A DNA stretch of 29,450 nt. It comes from JAWKWH01 sp041582695 (GTDB lineage: Bacteria; Pseudomonadota; Alphaproteobacteria; Rhizobiales; Rhizobiaceae). Shown here one piece after another: positions 7,546 to 15,906 of the stretch. Made by a program: the position numbers and the translations under genes. Positions within the stretch are counted from its first letter, which is position 1. Each line of letters begins with the position of its first letter. The stretch covers positions 1 through 29,450 of the forward strand of contig JBFIBB010000009.1 of assembly GCA_041582695.1 (NCBI GenBank), written 5' to 3'. Under the pieces are notes generated by a model. That model did not search any database, was not told where the DNA came from, and saw only the letters and a program-made list of their open reading frames with translations.

Positions 7546-8468
7546 CCGCGGCTTCTTCCGAAAAGCCCTTGCGGGCGAAATACGAGCACAAGCGCGACCA
7601 GCAGCGTCGAAAGGATTTTGGCCAGCGTCGGCGAGAAGAACATCGAGATCATTCCGTCGCTCATGCCGATGAGTATGGCGGCTGCGACCGTTCCGGGCAG
7701 GCTACCGAGGCCGCCGATTATCACGACGATAAAGGACAGCAGCAACGGATCCGCACCCATCAGATAGTGCGCCTGCTGGATCGGAACGATCAATGTCGCC
7801 GCGAGCGCCGCCAGCCCAGCTCCGAGCCCGAAGGCGAGCGCGTACACCCGGTCGACATGGATGCCGAATGCGAGCGCCATCTCGCGGTCGAGTCTTGTCG
7901 CGCGCATCACCAGGCCGATCCTGGTGCGCGCCATCAACTGCCACAGGAGCACCAGCAGCACGATAGCCGAGGCGATCACGAACAGTTTGTAGCTGGTGGT
8001 TCCAAAACCCCAGGGCCAAACGAGCGCGAAACCATTCTCGCCCCACTCCGGCCAGGGCAGCGCCAAGCGCTGATTGAATGGCGGTTCGACGGGCCTTGCC
8101 TCGGGCCCATAGGTCATCAGCGTGATCTGCTGGATAATGTAGAGAAGGCCGATAGTGGCCACGATGGTGTTTTCCGGGTCGTAGTTCAAACGTTTGAGAA
8201 CCAGCATGTCGGCGGCGACCGCCAGCGCGCCGACCAGCAGCGGAGCAATTGCGATTGCGAGCACGAAACCGAGAGCAGGATGAACGCCAACAACCGAGGC
8301 GATGACCCAGGCGAGAACCGCGCCGAGCATGAAAAATTCGCCATGGGCGACATTAACCACGCGCATCACGCCAAAGACGAGGCTCAGTCCCACGGCAGTC
8401 AGCGTCAGTACGCTGGCCTGCACCGCGCCTTCGAGCATGGCCAGCAGAAGGTAGGGTCCAAAATCCAT
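7542..8468 (-). CDS. livH: Branched-chain amino acid-type ABC transporter permease LivH
   Basis: The protein has 308 residues with about eight membrane spans. It contains the LivH wording VGLSLVFGVMRVVNVAHGEFFMLG near residues 26-50 and VVIIGGLGSLPGTVAAAILIG near residues 241-262. The start ATG at 8468 lies eight bases after a strong hairpin (8477-8500). The only Shine-Dalgarno-like sequence, GGGA, is in the 3' arm of that hairpin, so livH translation may be reduced relative to the upstream binding-protein gene. The 4-bp overlap with livM shows that the two permeases are translated together. Confidence 0.92.
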   Translation of the reverse strand: MDFGPYLLLAMLEGAVQASVLTLTAVGLSLVFGVMRVVNVAHGEFFMLGAVLAWVIASVVGVHPALGFVLAIAIAPLLVGALAVAADMLVLKRLNYDPENTIVATIGLLYIIQQITLMTYGPEARPVEPPFNQRLALPWPEWGENGFALVWPWGFGTTSYKLFVIASAIVLLVLLWQLMARTRIGLVMRATRLDREMALAFGIHVDRVYALAFGLGAGLAALAATLIVPIQQAHYLMGADPLLLSFIVVIIGGLGSLPGTVAAAILIGMSDGMISMFFSPTLAKILSTLLVALVLVFRPQGLFGRSRG

Positions 8469-8476
8469 GAGTTCAT

Positions 8477-8500
8477 ATCCCGGCCGTTACCGGCCGGGAT
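8477..8500 (-). promoter_or_regulatory. Strong intercistronic hairpin with GNRA loop between binding-protein gene and livH
   Basis: ATCCCGGCCG (8477-8486) and CGGCCGGGAT (8491-8500) form a perfect 10-bp stem. The loop on the transcribed strand is GTAA, a stable GNRA tetraloop. It lies between the binding-protein stop (8517) and the livH start (8468) with no T-tract after it. Such hairpins in transporter operons commonly protect the upstream mRNA from 3' exonucleases and give high binding-protein to permease ratios. The 3' arm also holds the GGGA nearest to livH. Confidence 0.7.
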
Positions 8501-8516
8501 TTCTTCGTACGAGAGA

Positions 8517-9815
8517 TCAGAAAGGCTGCGCCGTGTAGTCGGCTTCGTCAGGATAGAAGGTATCCTCGATCGAGGTGGTATGCGCCACGATCAGCTTTCC
8601 GCCGGTCACCTTGGAAATGTACTGATGGCCGAAGACCTGGTGGGTCTTGCCGTTGAACAGCTTGGCGCCCTGCGGATGCTCGTTCGAATGCGGCATGTCG
8701 GTCATCGCTTCCACCGCCTCGATCAATTTGGCGCGGTCGCCCGGACCGGAATAGCCCGAGGCCTCCATGCCCGCCTTGATGACGTGCAGGGTTTCCCAGC
8801 ATCCGAACATGTGCGCGTAGGTCGACACGTCCTTTGGATCGGAAACGGAAGCGCCGTTGGCGTCAACGCCGACCGCCTGCCGGAAGTACTTGTCGTATTC
8901 GGACTGATCGGGCTGGGCGTAGCGCGGATTGCCTTCCCAGAAATAGGTGCCTTCCAAGAACTCAAGCCCCGGGCTTGCCAGATCAACGGCTTCAAGACTG
9001 TCGATGAAGCCGAAGATTTCCGGCCTGCTCGAACCGAAGAACTCGCCCATTTCCTTTACGAATGTCAGGACGGCAGGTCCCACCATCACGTGATAGACGA
9101 CCTCGGTTTCGCGAGGAATCTTCGGGAAGTACTTGGTGAATGACGACTCGGTCGGCGGCACGGCGATTTTCTCCAGAACCTGTCCGCCTTGAGCCTCGAT
9201 CGCCGCGGAGAAATAGTCGCGGTGATCGTGGCCAAAGGCGAAGTCTGGGAAGATCATTGTGATCTTCTTGCCGAGATTGGAGGCCACGTACGGCGCCATC
9301 GCCTGCACCTGGCTTTTGACGTCAGTGATGCCGGGCTGCAGCGTATAGCGATTCAATGTGCCGCTTGCCACGTGGTGTCCCTCGGAGACCACGAAATACG
9401 GCAGTTTCAACTCTCCCGCACGCGGGGCCGATCCGATCACCACATGGCTGAACAATGTGCCGAATCCCACATCGCAGCCGTGCTGGTTTGCAAACTTTTC
9501 GACGACTTCGGCGCCGCGCTTGGGATCGGTGCCGTCATCCTCGGCGATGATCTCGAGCGGACGGCCGTTGATGCCGCCAGCGTCGTTGATCATCTTGGCT
9601 GCGGCTTCGGTCGTGCGGCCGTACCAGCGGCCGTAGGCGGCGCCGATGCCGGTCACGTGCTGCTGGAATCCGATCTTGATGGGCGCCGAGCTCTGCGCCT
9701 GCGAGTAGCGCACGAAGCCTGGCATCAACGATGATCCTGCAACAAGCGCCGACCCTGCGGCCATCTTTTTCAGGATTGAACGACGCGTCTCTTTCGGTTT
9801 GGAGAATCTGGCCAT
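8517..9815 (-). CDS. ABC transporter periplasmic substrate-binding protein (type 1 fold, Tat-exported)
   Basis: This 432-residue protein belongs to the Leu/Ile/Val-binding group (periplasmic binding fold type I). ATG at 9815 is preferred because AGGAAG lies about seven bases upstream. A 12-residue extension to 9851 has no such site. The N terminus carries a twin-arginine signal, TRRSILK followed by a hydrophobic stretch and a likely cleavage after SQAQ (about residue 40), so it is probably exported folded. The mature part starts APIKIGFQQHVTG and includes NDAGGINGRPLEIIAEDDGTD, the usual first-lobe motif. It is the first gene of the liv-type operon and has its own promoter. The ligand cannot be read from sequence. 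The nearby glyoxylate genes make a C2 acid, amino acid or amide plausible, but this is inference. Confidence 0.9.
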   Translation of the reverse strand: MARFSKPKETRRSILKKMAAGSALVAGSSLMPGFVRYSQAQSSAPIKIGFQQHVTGIGAAYGRWYGRTTEAAAKMINDAGGINGRPLEIIAEDDGTDPKRGAEVVEKFANQHGCDVGFGTLFSHVVIGSAPRAGELKLPYFVVSEGHHVASGTLNRYTLQPGITDVKSQVQAMAPYVASNLGKKITMIFPDFAFGHDHRDYFSAAIEAQGGQVLEKIAVPPTESSFTKYFPKIPRETEVVYHVMVGPAVLTFVKEMGEFFGSSRPEIFGFIDSLEAVDLASPGLEFLEGTYFWEGNPRYAQPDQSEYDKYFRQAVGVDANGASVSDPKDVSTYAHMFGCWETLHVIKAGMEASGYSGPGDRAKLIEAVEAMTDMPHSNEHPQGAKLFNGKTHQVFGHQYISKVTGGKLIVAHTTSIEDTFYPDEADYTAQPF

Positions 9816-9862
9816 GGTCAATCTTCCTTTTCCCTTTGGTCCCTGCCGCATTCCTCACCACA

Positions 9863-9891
9863 ATTTTGTATGCACACGAACATTTTGTCCA
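9863..9891 (-). promoter_or_regulatory. Sigma70-type promoter of the ABC transporter operon
   Basis: On the minus strand TGGACA (9886-9891) is followed by a 17-bp spacer and CAAAAT (9863-9868), 47 bp before the binding-protein ATG. A short inverted repeat TGT-GCAT-ACA lies in the spacer and resembles GntR/FCD-type half sites (TGT...ACA). This suggests repression by a regulator not encoded in the window. Matches are five of six and four of six to consensus. Confidence 0.5.
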
Positions 9892-9908
9892 GCGGCATAT
9901 TCGATGCG

Positions 9909-11345
9909 CTATGCGCCACGCGGCGTAGCGAGCAGCCACAGGCCGAATAGCGTATAGAGGATCATGAAGAGGGCAAGGGGAATTTGGCTGGCGAATGCCT
10001 GCCGCCGTGCGGCAAACAGCCTCGTTGCCTGAGCGTGGCCGACCAGCACCGACAGCACATGACCGAGCACCACGGCGCCGGCCTGGCTCAACCAGATGAT
10101 CTCGACAGTGTCGCGGGTGTTGAAGAAACCCGTCGTTACATAGAAATTGCCTAGTCCCAGCAGATCTGCGCCAGTGGCAAACGGATCGGTCAGCGCTGCG
10201 GCGGCATACTGCGCCTGTACCAGAAACGCGGTCAGGTAATGCGCGACGTGATATCCCAGAGCGATCGGCAGGATCGCGAGCGCAAGGAGGCCGAAGGCCT
10301 CGCGGAAGGAAGCGCCGGTGCCTGCCATGCGCAGGCCCGTGCCGACAACAATGGCGAACAGCAGAACCAGAGCCAGGTTGGCCGCAAGCACTCCGGCGAT
10401 TGTCGGAATTACCACCGCGGAACGGCCGGGAAACTCCAGCGGATTGATGCCTATCCAGGCAAGCCACCAGAAGGTTTCGTTCAAGCCGTCGAAACTGCCG
10501 GTTCCAAGGATACAAATCACGAGGACGGCACCGGCGTGCGAAGCCGGTTCGGCGTTTGCCAGGCGCCAGCCCGGAAGTCCGGCGCGTAATCTGTTACGCT
10601 CCCGCGCAAATACCGCCAGTTGTGCATAGCGCCGCAGGATCATTGTGAGGCACTCGGCCCTCGCCAGCCAAACGTCGCTGCCGAACAGGATCATTCCAAA
10701 AAATGTGAACAGCCAGTAGACGGCCACCGCCCAAGCGAGTCTGGCGGGATCGTCTGGCGCGATGTCGGCGAGCATGAAGCAGACAAACACGAAAAAGGCG
10801 GCGACGCCCGGCCAGTCTCCAAGACGCGCCGGAAGCGGCAGAAATGTCCGGCCGCCCCAAAGAGGCGCGAGCAGCCTGTAGATGCCGGTCCAGGGATTGA
10901 GCCAATGCCACAGATCGCCGAACACGGCCTGCAGGCAGATGAAGCCCATCCACCACAAGGTCCAGACCGTCAGCGGTAGCAGATTTTCGAGCGGGTTGCG
11001 CGGCCCGGAAAAACCAGTCCAAAGCAGAAAGGCCAAGAGGACGGTCGACAAAAGGCTAGTCGCATTCTCCAGGCCAATACGCGGCTGGGCGCCCAGGGTG
11101 ACGGAAGCGAAGATGGTTCGGGCGGCACCGTGAGGCAGTGCGGAGATGACGATAATTGTCAGTGCGACCACACTTACGCCGGCCGCGGTGTAGAGCGAGG
11201 TCGGCAGCAGCAGGACGAAAGCCTGCTCGGAAGTATGAGCGAAGGCGGAAGCCGGCGATAGCAGCGCTGCCACTGCCAGACAGATTGCAGCGGCCGCATG
11301 GCGGTTTCGCGCCGGGATTTCGGTCTGGTTCGTTCCGCCCAACAT
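9909..11345 (-). CDS. Polytopic membrane protein of the family often annotated as fenitrothion hydrolase (FedA-like)
   Basis: This 478-residue protein has a cleavable-looking signal (AAICLAVAALLSPASAFA, then HTSE) and about ten later hydrophobic spans. The HxxE start of the mature part and the repeated W/G-rich segments (LWHWLNPWTGIYRLLAPLWG) fit a conserved alphaproteobacterial membrane family to which automated annotation attaches the fenitrothion hydrolase name. No hydrolase motif is visible to me, so the biochemical role is unknown. ATG at 11345 is preferred; a TTG at 11381 extends the frame but neither has a clear ribosome-binding site. It lies 67 bp after bhcD with no evident terminator, so it may be the last gene of the bhc operon. 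Confidence 0.7.
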   Translation of the reverse strand: MLGGTNQTEIPARNRHAAAAICLAVAALLSPASAFAHTSEQAFVLLLPTSLYTAAGVSVVALTIIVISALPHGAARTIFASVTLGAQPRIGLENATSLLSTVLLAFLLWTGFSGPRNPLENLLPLTVWTLWWMGFICLQAVFGDLWHWLNPWTGIYRLLAPLWGGRTFLPLPARLGDWPGVAAFFVFVCFMLADIAPDDPARLAWAVAVYWLFTFFGMILFGSDVWLARAECLTMILRRYAQLAVFARERNRLRAGLPGWRLANAEPASHAGAVLVICILGTGSFDGLNETFWWLAWIGINPLEFPGRSAVVIPTIAGVLAANLALVLLFAIVVGTGLRMAGTGASFREAFGLLALAILPIALGYHVAHYLTAFLVQAQYAAAALTDPFATGADLLGLGNFYVTTGFFNTRDTVEIIWLSQAGAVVLGHVLSVLVGHAQATRLFAARRQAFASQIPLALFMILYTLFGLWLLATPRGA

Positions 11346-11412
11346 CCGGCGATGTTTTGCATGCCCCGGCGGGACGCTCAAGCCGCGTCATCGCCGCAGG
11401 TTTCAGTTGCGC

Positions 11413-12378
11413 CTAAAGCGAAACCTGCTGCGCCAGGCCTCGTTCAGCGGCAACCTTCGCCGCGACCGAGGCAACCGCCAGATCCTGCAGCCCGACCCCG
11501 GTGCCGTCGAAAAGCGTGATTTCGTCATCACTGGTGCGCCCCGGATGCCTGCCGTTGATCACGGCGCCGATGGGCGTGATATCGCTTTCCGATATCAGTC
11601 CGCCGGCGACCGCGTGCTGCGCCTCGCCAATGGACACCGATTGGGCCACTTCATCGGTGAACATAGTCGCAGTAGCAACCAGCGCCGGATCGACCTCCTG
11701 CTTGCCTTTCGTATCCGTACCCATACAGGCGATATGCGTGCCGGGCTTGACCCAGTCGCGCATCAAAAGTGGGTCGTGGGCCGAGGTGATGGTGATGATC
11801 ACATCTGCCTGTTTGCCCACTTCCTCCCTTTCAACGGATTCGAAAGCCAGACCGGTTTCCTTTGCAACCGCCCCCAGCGTAGCCAGCATTTCGGTATGCA
11901 GGTTCCATGCGACGACCTTCTCGAACTTTCGCTGTTCGGCGGCCGCGCGCAACTGGAAAGCCGCCTGGTGGCCGGCGCCGATCATTCCCAGCACTTTCGC
12001 ATCCTTGCGCGCGAGATGGGCTATCGAGACCGAACTTGCCGCAGCGGTGCGGACCGCAGTCAGATAGTTGCCGCCGACAAGCGCCGACAACTGTCCCGTG
12101 TCCGGATCGAACAGGAAGACCGTCGATTGGTGGTTGGTCAGCCCCTTCGCCATGTTGCCGGGCCAATAGCCGCCAGATTTGACGCCGAGCACCAGCCCCG
12201 CACGATCGAACCCGGATTTGAAGCCGTAGAGCGCATCGGCATGGCCGATGGCCTCGCGCACGACAGGAAAGTTCCAGGCGTCGCCCTTGGCCATGGCGCC
12301 GAACACAGCCTCGACAGCGTCAAATGCCGCCCGCCGGTCCACGACCTGTTTGCAAACGTCTTCCGTTACGATCAGCAT
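11413..12378 (-). CDS. bhcD: Iminosuccinate reductase of the beta-hydroxyaspartate cycle (ornithine cyclodeaminase / mu-crystallin fold)
   Basis: This 321-residue enzyme is predicted to reduce iminosuccinate with NADH to L-aspartate, closing the cycle. The dinucleotide-binding loop is GAGHQA (134-139) in a Rossmann segment, and the family substrate-binding lysine is K67 in GVKSGGYWP. LTAVRTAAASSVS (106-118) and the end motif LFDGTGVGLQDLAVAS are hallmarks of the ornithine cyclodeaminase superfamily. The fold alone would allow ornithine or alanine reactions. The specific call rests on the bhcABCD order with an IclR regulator. The ATG at 12378 has GAGG six bases upstream and lies 8 bp after bhcC. 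A longer frame to 12567 runs inside bhcC and is not used. Confidence 0.88.
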   Translation of the reverse strand: MLIVTEDVCKQVVDRRAAFDAVEAVFGAMAKGDAWNFPVVREAIGHADALYGFKSGFDRAGLVLGVKSGGYWPGNMAKGLTNHQSTVFLFDPDTGQLSALVGGNYLTAVRTAAASSVSIAHLARKDAKVLGMIGAGHQAAFQLRAAAEQRKFEKVVAWNLHTEMLATLGAVAKETGLAFESVEREEVGKQADVIITITSAHDPLLMRDWVKPGTHIACMGTDTKGKQEVDPALVATATMFTDEVAQSVSIGEAQHAVAGGLISESDITPIGAVINGRHPGRTSDDEITLFDGTGVGLQDLAVASVAAKVAAERGLAQQVSL

Positions 12379-12386
12379 CCCGCGCC

Positions 12387-13550
12387 TCAATAAGCCTTGC
12401 CGCGGGCGGAGACCGGCCACAGCGTTTCGACCTTGCCGTTGCGAACGCCGACATACCAGTCGTGCACATTGCAGGTCGGATCGCAGTGGCCCGGCACCAG
12501 GCGCAGCTTGTCGTTGACTTTCAGATGGCCTTTCGGGTCTTCGATAACGCCATGCTCGTCGGAGCATTTGATGTATTTCACGTCATCGCGGCCGAACACG
12601 AAAGGCAGGCCTGAATCGACCGACTGGGCCTTCAGGCCGGCGTCGCAAATCGCCTTGTCGGGTTTTGCGTGGCTCATTATCGAGGTCAGGATAAACAGCG
12701 CGTTTTCCCATTCGCCCTGGTCGATGCGCTTGCCATCCTTGTCGAGGATGCGGCCATAGTCGGCATCCATGAAAGCGTAAGAGCCGCATTGAAGCTCGTT
12801 GTAGACGCCGGATGCGCTCTCGAAGTAGTAGCTACCCGTACCGCCGCCGGAAACCAGCTCCGGCTCCAGGCCTTCCGCCTTGAGCGCCTCGACGGCGTCC
12901 CTGACCATCGCAATGGCGATATCGAGCTTGGCCTTGCGGTCCTCGAACTTGTCGAGGTGCTGCATCGCGCCCTGATAGGCCTGAATGCCGGTGAACTTGA
13001 GGTTCGGCGCGGCGTCGACTGCCTTGGCGATCTTCACCACGTCTTCGGTGGTCGTCACTCCACAGCGTCCGGCTCCACAATCGATTTCGATGAAGACCTC
13101 CAACTCTGTTCCATTACGTACCGCCGCTGCGGACAGGTCGGCCACGTTGTCGATGTCGTCGACGCAGACAATGATGCGCGATCCGAGTTTGGGAAGCTGT
13201 GCCAGTCGCTCTATCTTCTGCGGATCGCGAACCTGGTTGGAAACGAGCACATCCTTGATGCCGCCTCTGGCGAAAACTTCCGCCTCGGAAACCTTCTGAC
13301 AGCAAACGCCTACCGCCCCGCCCAGCCTTTCCTGCAGTTTCGCCACATCGACCGATTTGTGCATCTTGCCGTGCACGCGGTGGCGCATGCCGTGCGCCTT
13401 GGCGTAGTCGCCCATTTTCCTGATGTTGCGCTCCAGCGCGTCGAGATCGAGGATCAGGCAGGGCGTCTGGATATCCGCCTCGTTCATGCCGGGCGCGGCG
13501 GGGATGTCGTAGCCCACTTCGAGTCCGTTGAAGGTGACAGGTGCGTTCAT
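12387..13550 (-). CDS. bhcC: Beta-hydroxyaspartate aldolase (D-threonine aldolase-like)
   Basis: This 387-residue PLP enzyme of the alanine racemase-fold D-threonine aldolase group condenses glycine and glyoxylate to (2R,3S)-beta-hydroxyaspartate. The Schiff-base lysine is expected at K62 in RVHGKMHKS, matching the RPHxKTHK motif of the family. GTGSYYFESASGVYNELQCGSYAFMDADY holds the usual phosphate-binding and substrate region. The C-terminal GHCDPTCN gives the divalent-metal ligands, probably H355 and D357. A perfect GGAGG five bases before the ATG makes this the strongest internal ribosome-binding site of the operon. Spacing is 10 bp from bhcB and 8 bp to bhcD. Annotation by similarity alone could call it DSD1 or D-threonine aldolase. 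Confidence 0.88.
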   Translation of the reverse strand: MNAPVTFNGLEVGYDIPAAPGMNEADIQTPCLILDLDALERNIRKMGDYAKAHGMRHRVHGKMHKSVDVAKLQERLGGAVGVCCQKVSEAEVFARGGIKDVLVSNQVRDPQKIERLAQLPKLGSRIIVCVDDIDNVADLSAAAVRNGTELEVFIEIDCGAGRCGVTTTEDVVKIAKAVDAAPNLKFTGIQAYQGAMQHLDKFEDRKAKLDIAIAMVRDAVEALKAEGLEPELVSGGGTGSYYFESASGVYNELQCGSYAFMDADYGRILDKDGKRIDQGEWENALFILTSIMSHAKPDKAICDAGLKAQSVDSGLPFVFGRDDVKYIKCSDEHGVIEDPKGHLKVNDKLRLVPGHCDPTCNVHDWYVGVRNGKVETLWPVSARGKAY

Positions 13551-13560
13551 GATTACCTCC

Positions 13561-14523
13561 TCAGCCCTTCATCCAGGGCAATTTGTCCAGATCGACGTTT
13601 CCGCCGGTTATGATGACGCCCACGCGCTTGCCGCGAAAGGCGTCCGGATTTTTCAGAATGGTGGCCAGAGGCACCGCAGATGACGGCTCCATGACCACAC
13701 GGAGATGCTTCCAGGTGATTTTCATCGCGTCGATGATTTCCACGTCGGAAGCCGTGAATATCTCGGAGACATGTTTGGAAACGAAGTGCCACGTCAGGTC
13801 CTTCAGTGGCACCAGCAATCCGTCGGCGATGGTCTTCGGCGCATCGTCGGCGATGATGTAGCCGGCCTTGAAGCTGCGATAGGCATCGTCCGCCTGTTCC
13901 GGTTCTGCGGCAATCACTTTCGTTTCCGGCGCGAGCGTCGAGAGAGTCAGGCAGGTTCCCGAAATCATGCCGCCGCCGCCTATCGGGGCGACGACCATGT
14001 CCAGCCCGTCGGTCTGCTCGATCAGTTCCTTCGAACACGTACCCTGGCCGGCGATCACGCGCGGATCGTTGTAGGGGTGAACGAAATCACCGCCGGTTTC
14101 CGCCTGCACCTTGGCAAATGTCGCTTCCCGCGATGAAGTCGACGGTTCGCATTCGGTAATCTTGCCGCCATAACGGCGCACCGTATCCTTCTTGGCCTGC
14201 GGCGCGGTGCGCGGCATGACCACGTTGCACGGAATGCCGCGCAGCATGGCAGCGTAGGACAGGCACGAGGCGTGATTGCCAGACGAATGCGTTGCAACGC
14301 CCTTCTTGGCCTGGTTCTCATCCAGCCCGAAAACAGCGTTGGTGGCGCCGCGCACCTTGAAGGCGCCCGGTTCCTGGAAGTTCTCGCACTTGAAAAACAG
14401 TTGCGCGCCGCTCAACTCGTTGAGGTAATCCGAGGTCCGGATTGCCGTGCGCCGGATGTACGGCTTGATGCGCTCATGCGCCGCGAGCATGTCGTCATAA
14501 GTCGGGATGATCATGTCGGTCAT
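13561..14523 (-). CDS. bhcB: Beta-hydroxyaspartate dehydratase (serine/threonine dehydratase family)
   Basis: This 320-residue fold-type II PLP enzyme dehydrates (2R,3S)-beta-hydroxyaspartate to iminosuccinate, the substrate of BhcD. The PLP lysine is K56 in EPGAFKVRGA, SSGNHA (80-85) contacts substrate and PLP, and the glycine loop GGGGM (182-186) binds the phosphate. There is no ACT regulatory domain, so it is shorter than biosynthetic threonine deaminases. ATG 14523 has GAGG five bases upstream. The frame extends to 14556 but that region has no site and overlaps bhcA. The gap to bhcA is 22 bp. Without context it would be called a threo-3-hydroxyaspartate or threonine dehydratase. Confidence 0.88.
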   Translation of the reverse strand: MTDMIIPTYDDMLAAHERIKPYIRRTAIRTSDYLNELSGAQLFFKCENFQEPGAFKVRGATNAVFGLDENQAKKGVATHSSGNHASCLSYAAMLRGIPCNVVMPRTAPQAKKDTVRRYGGKITECEPSTSSREATFAKVQAETGGDFVHPYNDPRVIAGQGTCSKELIEQTDGLDMVVAPIGGGGMISGTCLTLSTLAPETKVIAAEPEQADDAYRSFKAGYIIADDAPKTIADGLLVPLKDLTWHFVSKHVSEIFTASDVEIIDAMKITWKHLRVVMEPSSAVPLATILKNPDAFRGKRVGVIITGGNVDLDKLPWMKG

Positions 14524-14545
14524 GCTTTCCTCACTGCGCTGGTGT

Positions 14546-15721
14546 TCAGGCCGCACTCGCGGTCTGGCGATAGTATTCCTGGGCGGCGGCGACGCCGGAA
14601 CCCAGTTCGACGGGATAGTCGAGATCCTTCATCGCCATTTCTATCGTGGCAAGGCCTGAAAGCGCCATGACATCGGTCAGCGAGCCCAGATGCCCGATGC
14701 GGAACGCCTTGCCCGCCATCTGGCCAAGCCCGACGCCGAAAGAAACGCCGTACTTGTCATATGCCAGATTGGTCAGCGCATTGCTGTCCAAACCTTCCGG
14801 CACGAAGATGGCGCTGACAGTATCCGAATAGAGGTCGGGCGTGCGGGCGCACAGCTTCAGTCCCCAGGCCGCGATGCCGCGACGAATGCCCTCGGCAATG
14901 CGATGGTGGCGGGCAAAGACATTGTCGAGACCCTCCTCCTCCAGCATATCGAGGCTCTCGCGAAGTCCGTGCATCAACTGGATCGGCGGCGTATAGGGAT
15001 ATCCGCCCCGCGCATTGGCGGCCCGCATGTCGCGGAAGTCGAAAAAGCAGCGCGGGCATTCAGCCGTTTCGGTCGCCTTAAGCGCCTTCTGGCTCACTCC
15101 GACGATCGCCATTCCGGTCGAGAGCATGAAACCCTTCTGCGAACCGGCGACGGCCAGATCGACGCCCCATTCATCCATTCGGAAGTCCATCGAAGCCAGC
15201 GAGGAAACGCAGTCGACATAGAGCATGGCGGGATGATTGCACGCGTCCATGGCCTTGCGGACAGCGGCGATGTCGCTTCTGACGCCGGTCGCCGTTTCGT
15301 TGTGGGTGACAAGGACTGCCTTTATCTCGTGTTTTTTGTCGGCGGCGAGGCGTTCGCCGTAGCGATCGGCCGGAGCGCCGGTTCCCCACTCGCATTCAAT
15401 GACCTCGACATCCAGGCGATGGCGCTGGCAGAGGTCGATCCAGCGATGCGAAAACATGCCGAAACGCGCAACCAGAACCTTGTCGCCGGGCGACAATGTG
15501 TTGGTGACGGAAGCTTCCCAGCCGCCGGTACCGCTTGACGGGAACGTAATGACAGACCCGGTTTCGGTCTTGAATACTTTCTTGAGGTCCTTGAACAGCG
15601 GTTCGAAGAAATCGACGAAATCGGGAGCGCGGTGGTCCATCGTCTGGGTGTTCATCGCATGGCGCAGACGGTCCGGTATGTTCGTGGGCCCGGGAATAAA
15701 GACGGGATTCTGGCCGGTCAT
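14546..15721 (-). CDS. bhcA: L-aspartate:glyoxylate aminotransferase of the beta-hydroxyaspartate cycle
   Basis: This 391-residue class V aminotransferase (serine-glyoxylate aminotransferase group) is predicted to transfer the amino group of aspartate to glyoxylate, giving oxaloacetate (the cycle product) and glycine for BhcC. The PLP lysine is K196 in AGSQKGFML, with D170 in YVDCVSSL. PSSGTGGWEA (61-70) forms the phosphate-binding loop. The N terminus FIPGPTNIPDRLRHAM matches the family. GGAG eight bases before ATG 15721 decides the start. The longer frame to 15778 runs into the regulatory region. It is the first gene of the bhcABCD transcript and diverges from bhcR. An ordinary serine-glyoxylate or purine-catabolic aminotransferase is the alternative, made unlikely by the neighbours. 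Confidence 0.88.
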   Translation of the reverse strand: MTGQNPVFIPGPTNIPDRLRHAMNTQTMDHRAPDFVDFFEPLFKDLKKVFKTETGSVITFPSSGTGGWEASVTNTLSPGDKVLVARFGMFSHRWIDLCQRHRLDVEVIECEWGTGAPADRYGERLAADKKHEIKAVLVTHNETATGVRSDIAAVRKAMDACNHPAMLYVDCVSSLASMDFRMDEWGVDLAVAGSQKGFMLSTGMAIVGVSQKALKATETAECPRCFFDFRDMRAANARGGYPYTPPIQLMHGLRESLDMLEEEGLDNVFARHHRIAEGIRRGIAAWGLKLCARTPDLYSDTVSAIFVPEGLDSNALTNLAYDKYGVSFGVGLGQMAGKAFRIGHLGSLTDVMALSGLATIEMAMKDLDYPVELGSGVAAAQEYYRQTASAA

Positions 15722-15906
15722 GGCGGCATCTCCAATTGAATTATAGAGAAATCCTACATGGAAGCTGCATTTTTGCAATTTTTCTGAAAATATTTTCCAT
15801 TTTCATATTTCCCGTGATATCCTTATGATTTGAAACGGTTTTATGTTTTCAAATTCCGGAAGAATTTCCGGCGTGCAAAAAATAATCTGTCGCGAGGAAC
15901 CGGCAA
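15722..15906. promoter_or_regulatory. Divergent bhcA-bhcR control region with palindromic operator candidate
   Basis: This 185-bp A+T-rich gap contrasts with the G+C-rich genes around it. A perfect 12-bp palindrome GAAAATATTTTC lies at 15786-15797. TTCCGG occurs twice (attccgg and tttccgg) within 15850-15880. On the minus strand a perfect TATAAT (15740-15745) lies 18 bp before the bhcA ATG and has no good -35 partner, which would suit an activator-dependent promoter. The TSS would then be very close to the ribosome-binding site. The BhcR operator is probably here, but its exact position is inference. Confidence 0.55.

Noticed and set aside
7518..9143. A 541-codon plus-strand ORF antisense to livH and the binding-protein gene
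   Set aside because: Shadow frame in G+C-rich DNA, low-complexity R/Q/H/E composition and no recognisable domain.
12379..12567. N-terminal extension of BhcD into bhcC
   Set aside because: It is an arginine-rich out-of-frame translation of bhcC. ATG 12378 with GAGG gives the family start.
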